From positions 1 through 64,000 of the forward strand of contig CAZOHG010000011.1 of assembly GCA_964579725.1 (NCBI GenBank): a stretch of DNA of 64,000 nucleotides, written 5' to 3'. Shown piece by piece: positions 60,173 to 64,000 of this stretch. A program made the position numbers and the translations under genes. The notes beneath the pieces were generated by a model. It searched no databases. It was given only the letters and a program-made list of their open reading frames with translations, and was not told the DNA's origin. Numbering within the stretch: the stretch's first letter is position 1; every line of letters starts with the position of its first letter. Source of the stretch: CAZOHG01 sp964579725 (GTDB lineage Bacteria; Zhuqueibacterota; JdFR-76; BMS3Abin05).

Positions 60173-61561
60173 ATGTCCTCGGATCGAAAATATGGCAATC
60201 CCAGTGCAAAATTACTCCAACCGGAAATCACCGAACTGATTCAAAAGAGAAATTGGAGCCTGCTGAAGGACGTCATTTCCGAATGGCATGCTTCGGACAT
60301 TGCCGATTTGTTCCGAGAAATCGACAGCAAAGAATGCGCAATCATTTTGCGCCTGCTTCCGAAGCAAAAACAGTCCGAAGTTTTTGCAGAATTGGACAGC
60401 AATTTGCAGGAACAGTTGTTGGAAAATCTTACCAACGAGTACGTGCGATCGATTATTTTGGGATTGGATCCGGACGATCGGACGGAATTGTTCGAAGAAA
60501 TGGCTCCCGAACTGACCCAGCGCTTGCTCAACCTGTTATCCCCTGAAGAGCGAAAAGAAGCCCTGCAACTGTTAGGCTATCCGGAGGATAGCGTCGGACG
60601 CTTGTTGACGCCTGATTACGTAGCCATCAAACCGGGGTGGAGCATTGAACGGGCCATGGAGCACATTCGAAAATACGGGAAGGACGCGGAAACCATTGAC
60701 ATGGTGTACGTCGTTGATCAGGAATGGCATCTGTTGGATGACATTCCCATCCGGCGGCTCATTTTGGCCCAGCCGAAACAGACGGTCGAATCCATCATGG
60801 ACCACCACTTCGTTTCCATTGAAGCCCATGCCGATCAGGAAGAGGCCATTCGGCTCTTTGAAAAATACAATCTCATTGCGCTACCGGTAACGGATTCGGA
60901 AGGGCATCTCATCGGCATTGTGACCGTGGACGATATTTTAGACACCGTTCGGGAAGAACAAACGGAAGATTTTACCAAATTTTCCGCCATTGAGGCGGAG
61001 CCCGTGGGTCTGGATTTCATTACGAGAATTAAGGAAATTCCGTTACGGAAGATCTTTCGGGCGCGGATTACCTGGCTCTTTTTGCTTCTTATTATGGATT
61101 TGATTACCGGAGGCATTATTCAGGGGTTCGAAGCAACCATTGCAAAATACGTGGTACTGGTTACTTTTCTGCCGGTGCTCGTAGACACGGCGGGCAATGC
61201 CGGTTCTCAATCGGCTACTTTGGTGATTCGAGCTCTGGCGCTCGGCACAGTAAAAATGAAAGATTGGACGTCCCTTTTAGGCAGAGAGTTGATTTTGGCC
61301 GGTGCGCTGGGCATCACCATGGGGCTGGGAATTTCCGTCATGGGGATCATTCGGGGGAAAAGCTTGCGTATTGCCCAGGTAATTGTTTTGTCAATGGTTG
61401 TAAACGTAATTGTAGGAAGCCTGATCGGCGTGTTATTACCTTTCCTATTCACAAAGTTCAAAAAGGATCCCGCCACCGCCAGCACGCCTCTCATTACCAC
61501 CCTGGCCGATATCATCGGAACAGCGATTTATTTAAGCATTGCCACACTGTTGCTCACCTAA
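60173..61561 (+). CDS. mgtE: Magnesium/cobalt transporter MgtE
   Basis: 462 residues. N-terminal MgtE_N superhelix (about 25-130, LSPEERKEALQLLGYPEDSVGRLLTPDYVAI), two CBS domains (about 140-260, DQEEAIRLFEKYNLIALPVTD... and GIVTVDDILDTV), a plug helix, then five membrane helices (about 285-460) with VTFLPVLVDTAGNAGSQSATLVIRALALG and the channel-end DPATASTPLITTLADIIGTAIYLSIATLL. Mg2+ closes the gate through the N and CBS domains. Good GGAGG eleven bases before ATG. No M-box Mg2+ riboswitch is found in the 114-base gap upstream. Confidence 0.96.
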   Translation: MSSDRKYGNPSAKLLQPEITELIQKRNWSLLKDVISEWHASDIADLFREIDSKECAIILRLLPKQKQSEVFAELDSNLQEQLLENLTNEYVRSIILGLDPDDRTELFEEMAPELTQRLLNLLSPEERKEALQLLGYPEDSVGRLLTPDYVAIKPGWSIERAMEHIRKYGKDAETIDMVYVVDQEWHLLDDIPIRRLILAQPKQTVESIMDHHFVSIEAHADQEEAIRLFEKYNLIALPVTDSEGHLIGIVTVDDILDTVREEQTEDFTKFSAIEAEPVGLDFITRIKEIPLRKIFRARITWLFLLLIMDLITGGIIQGFEATIAKYVVLVTFLPVLVDTAGNAGSQSATLVIRALALGTVKMKDWTSLLGRELILAGALGITMGLGISVMGIIRGKSLRIAQVIVLSMVVNVIVGSLIGVLLPFLFTKFKKDPATASTPLITTLADIIGTAIYLSIATLLLT

Positions 61562-61720
61562 ATTTTCCGCAAGTTCGAAAGAACTGCCGGGGCCGTCCCC
61601 TATTGGGTTCAACCGTTCGGCGCTTGAATCCTTCGAGGGGTTCTTGGGGAAAAGTACTGAAAAATTTTGCCAAAACAGTCCGTTTTCGTCGGGAATTTTC
61701 CGTTCCGAAAAAAAGTTTTT

Positions 61721-61748
61721 TTGCTTGAGTTTAGACTTGATTTAGAAT
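61721..61748 (+). promoter_or_regulatory. Sigma70-like promoter for the multihaem cytochrome
   Basis: TTGCTT (61721-61726), 16 bases, TAGAAT (61743-61748), about 60 bases before the ATG at 61809. Shares the TTGCTT box with promoters at 28164, 35156 and 58818. Confidence 0.5.
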
Positions 61749-61808
61749 AAGAATTATTTTAATTTAATTGCACAAAGTCCCGGCCTTTTGTTTTTCTGCA
61801 GGTTTAAA

Positions 61809-63314
61809 ATGAAGCCCAAACTACCCGATTCGGCTCGAAATTGGATCTCCCTTGCTGGAGCGACCATTGCTCTCATTGCGCTGTTTCTGATTCTTTTTCT
61901 GTTTGTGATTTCTCTGCTGCTCGGTAAGGGGGGGCTGTATTTGGGATTGGTCACGTACATTTTGCTTCCCGCTGTGCTCATTTTTGGATTGCTGCTCATC
62001 CCTCTCGGAATGCTTCTTCGCTGGAGTCAAACGCGGGGAAAAGAAAAAGCGGCATCTCCCTGGCCGGTCATTCATTTGGAAGACCCTAAACACCGCAATG
62101 CCTTTTTTATCTTTACGGTCGGAACAGGTATTTTTTTGTTCCTGTCAGCCATCGGAAACTACGAAGCTTTTCACTACACGGAAACCGTACAATTTTGCGG
62201 AACCCTTTGCCACAAAATCATGGAGCCCGAATACACGGCCTACCAACATTCGCCCCACGCCAAATTGTTGTGTGTGTCCTGTCACGTGGGTCCGGGAGCC
62301 AGTTGGTACGTGCGGTCGAAGCTGTCGGGACTTCATCAGGTGTACGCCACACTGACTCATTCGTACCCAAAACCGATTGAAACACCCATTCGAAATTTGC
62401 GTCCGGCCCGCGTGGTGTGCGAACAATGTCACTGGCCGCAAAAATTTTATTCCAGAACGCTCCGCTCGGAAACCCATTATTTGCCCGACGAAAACAACAC
62501 CCGCTGGGATATTCGCCTCATTATGAAAATCGGGCCCCAGCACGAAGCCCACGGGTTAAAAGAGGGCATCCACTGGCATATTAATCCGGACGTCAAAATC
62601 CAATACGTCGCTTCCGATCAAAAGAGAACCGACATTCCGTGGGTACGGTACATTAACCTGAAAACCGGTGACATTCTGGTGTACAAATCGATGCAGGAAT
62701 CGGTTCGTCAGAAACAATTCACACCAACTTTCATCCGAACCATGGATTGCATTGACTGCCACACACGGCCGTCTCACAATTATCGTTCGCCCTCTCATTT
62801 TTTGAATCTTGCCTTGACCCGTGGGCAAATTTCCCCGCAACTTCCCGAAATTAAATTGGCCGCACTGAGCATTTTTGAAACAGATTTTGACTCGGCCGAT
62901 TCGTTGCGGGAGGCAATTCGTACAGGACTGCTCAATTTCTACCGAGTAAATCACCCTGAGGTTTTGAAAAGCCAACAGGCACAATTGGATTCGGCCATTC
63001 GGGCCATTCAAGAAATCAGTGCACGCAATATTTTTCCCGAGATGAAAGTCCGGTGGGACACTCACGTTAACAATATCGGGCATCTGGAATTTAGGGGATG
63101 TTTTCGTTGCCACGACAACCAGCACATCAACCAAAGAGGAGAGGTCATTTCCCGAAAATGCGACCTGTGCCATCTCATTAATTCCCAGGGAAGGCCGGGC
63201 AAAATGGAAATCGCTCCGATTTTTCAATCCCTTCCGTTCAAACACCCCGTCGATATCGACAAGGCCTGGCAGAATACCGCGTGCAATGAGTGCCACACGG
63301 GACTCAATCCTTGA
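61809..63314 (+). CDS. NapC/NirT-like membrane multihaem cytochrome c
   Basis: 501 residues. Two or three N-terminal helices (about 13-60 and 100-120) anchor a periplasmic haem domain. Haem sites in order: CGTLCH (near 130, a CX3CH spacing), CVSCH, CEQCH, CIDCH, CFRCH, CDLCH, CNECH, so up to seven haems, the first non-standard. The NapC/NirT core is CGTLCHKIMEPEY and HSPHAKLLCVSCHVGPGASWYVRSKLSGL. Such proteins pass electrons from the quinol pool to periplasmic reductases; the extended C-terminus (from about residue 300) adds extra haems. No terminal reductase is adjacent. ATG at 61809 preferred over a TTG at 61788. Cytochrome c maturation genes are elsewhere. Confidence 0.88.
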   Translation: MKPKLPDSARNWISLAGATIALIALFLILFLFVISLLLGKGGLYLGLVTYILLPAVLIFGLLLIPLGMLLRWSQTRGKEKAASPWPVIHLEDPKHRNAFFIFTVGTGIFLFLSAIGNYEAFHYTETVQFCGTLCHKIMEPEYTAYQHSPHAKLLCVSCHVGPGASWYVRSKLSGLHQVYATLTHSYPKPIETPIRNLRPARVVCEQCHWPQKFYSRTLRSETHYLPDENNTRWDIRLIMKIGPQHEAHGLKEGIHWHINPDVKIQYVASDQKRTDIPWVRYINLKTGDILVYKSMQESVRQKQFTPTFIRTMDCIDCHTRPSHNYRSPSHFLNLALTRGQISPQLPEIKLAALSIFETDFDSADSLREAIRTGLLNFYRVNHPEVLKSQQAQLDSAIRAIQEISARNIFPEMKVRWDTHVNNIGHLEFRGCFRCHDNQHINQRGEVISRKCDLCHLINSQGRPGKMEIAPIFQSLPFKHPVDIDKAWQNTACNECHTGLNP

Positions 63315-63381
63315 CGCTGCGCTGTTGGGTTCCGGCTGCCATTTTTAGAGTCGATTTTGTATTCTCAGGGTTTTCCAAGAT

Positions 63382-63416
63382 TAAAAAAGGTTCCCCCCGA
63401 AAATCGGGAGGAACCT
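63382..63416 (-). terminator. Intrinsic terminator of the PorV-like gene
   Basis: Stem AGGTTCC/GGAACCT (63388-63394 with 63410-63416), an inner CCCGA/TCGGG helix, a three-base loop, and a TTTTTTA run on the minus strand. It begins 57 bases past the stop of the gene at 63473. Confidence 0.8.
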
Positions 63417-63472
63417 CTGGCAGGTTAACAATGGGCGCCTACCGTGAGGCGTCGATGGACTGTTTCGTTCGG

Positions 63473-64000
63473 TTATTTAAAAGAAACCCCAAAAGAAATC
63501 CGATTGACCGAGCCGAAGAAATCGCCGAAAGCGCCGTAGGCATAACTGAAGCGAATCCCGTAGCTGCCGAACTCTTTGTTAATGCCCACGCCTGCGGTCA
63601 ATCCTTCCTCGTCGTAATTGAATTTGTATCCGGCGCGCAGGTAAAGCATGTTCATAAAAACGTATTCCATTCCGAAATGGAAACGTTCTTCGTAGTCACG
63701 CGGGTGACGCCAATCGACGGCCACGTTGAGCTTTTGAGACGAATTGTCGCTCCAAATGGACATGACATTCATCGCCAGCCCCATACTCATGGTCAGCGGA
63801 AGTTCGAATCGCTGATCCACATAGCGGCCCTGTCCGGAAAAATTCCGAATGGACATTCCGAAGCGCAAATCTTTCCAGCCGGTGTAGTACAGCGTTCCGA
63901 AATCAAACGCCATTAAATTTTGAATATTTTCGGTTTTGACTTTTTTGCCCGAACTCACATCCAACGTTTCGCTGGAACCCAGATGCTGGTGCACGTATTT
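63473..64000 (-). CDS. PorV/PorQ-family outer-membrane protein, C-terminal part
   Basis: At least 175 residues; it continues off the right edge. FGTLYYTGWKDLRFGMSIRNFSGQGRYVDQRFELPLTMSMGLAMNVM is the PorV/PorQ pattern (FGTLY, RFGMSIRNFG, ELPLT..G), followed by NVAVDWRHPRDYEERFHFGMEYVFMNMLYLRAGYKFNYDEEGLTAGVGI and a C-terminal strand ending SFGVSFK. PorV proteins are beta-barrels of FCB-group bacteria linked to Type IX-like secretion. The visible part agrees with a C-terminal half of about 330 residues in full. Convergent with the cytochrome gene. Confidence 0.82.
   Translation of the reverse strand, partial: KYVHQHLGSSETLDVSSGKKVKTENIQNLMAFDFGTLYYTGWKDLRFGMSIRNFSGQGRYVDQRFELPLTMSMGLAMNVMSIWSDNSSQKLNVAVDWRHPRDYEERFHFGMEYVFMNMLYLRAGYKFNYDEEGLTAGVGINKEFGSYGIRFSYAYGAFGDFFGSVNRISFGVSFK

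Noticed and set aside
61562..61640. GGGTTCAACC stretch resembling a tRNA T-arm
   Set aside because: No acceptor, D or anticodon stem can be folded around it.
1..64000. CRISPR arrays, insertion sequences and tRNA/rRNA genes
   Set aside because: I scanned the gaps for direct repeats, terminal inverted repeats and T-arm motifs and found none that hold up; absence by eye is not proof.

Overview
The window reads as a chromosomal segment of a Gram-negative, didermic bacterium, probably of the FCB group (Calditrichota/KSB1-like) and probably anaerobic or facultative. Supporting this are lipid A genes (lpxB, lpxK, LpxL-type and DUF374-type acyltransferases, two GT9 heptosyltransferase-like enzymes), a PorV/PorQ-type outer-membrane protein at the right edge, several lipoproteins and predicted beta-barrels, an Rnf redox-pump cluster and a multihaem NapC-like cytochrome. 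The lineage is an inference from gene content, since no rRNA or marker comparison was possible. I saw no insertion sequence, phage gene, CRISPR array, tRNA or rRNA. Most genes are on the minus strand.

Layout: 1-1.6 kb, the N-terminal part of a GH4 glycosidase and a divergent predicted outer-membrane protein. 1.9-9.1 kb, a DNA-repair operon (UvrD-type helicase fused to a Fe-S PD-(D/E)XK nuclease, SbcD/YhaO-like phosphoesterase, YhaN-like SMC ATPase). 9.1-18.3 kb, a ten-gene, tightly overlapping envelope operon (peptidase MA, LpxL-like, two GT9 enzymes, TsaC, LMW phosphatase, DUF3108, deoxyhypusine-synthase-like, YchF, flippase-like). 18.5-21.4 kb, a zinc-finger protein with an unrecognised 373-residue partner, then an NtrC-type regulator. 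21.5-28.1 kb, uvrB followed by a lipid A cluster (Gfo/Idh dehydrogenase, methyltransferase, lpxB, DUF374, lpxK). 28.3-30.1 kb, a PpiD/SurA-type foldase. 30.1-35.1 kb, a sensor pair in which the large sensor lacks the ATPase domain. 35.5-39.9 kb, rnfCDGEA without rnfB. 40.2-41.9 kb, glyA-nrdR. 42-47.3 kb, a TPR protein, an outer-membrane protein, a lipoprotein and hutI. 47.6-49.9 kb, a zinc-finger/NodB deacetylase fusion and a DUF3307 membrane protein. 49.9-55 kb, ispE-spoVG-prs-rplY-pth-rpsF-rpsR-rplI, an order close to that of Bacillus. 55.2-58.4 kb, a secreted tricorn-like peptidase. 58.8-63.3 kb, a structured leader, a permease, mgtE and the cytochrome.

Thirteen sigma70-like promoters with 16-18 base spacers can be proposed (TTGNNN and TANNNT), several with the -35 hexamer TTGCTT, together with strong intrinsic terminators after ppiD, rnfA and the PorV-like gene. 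The best candidates for something undescribed are the structured leader at about 58.85-58.99 kb, the unrecognised 373-residue protein with its zinc-finger partner, the split sensor kinase pair, and the Rnf cluster without RnfB.
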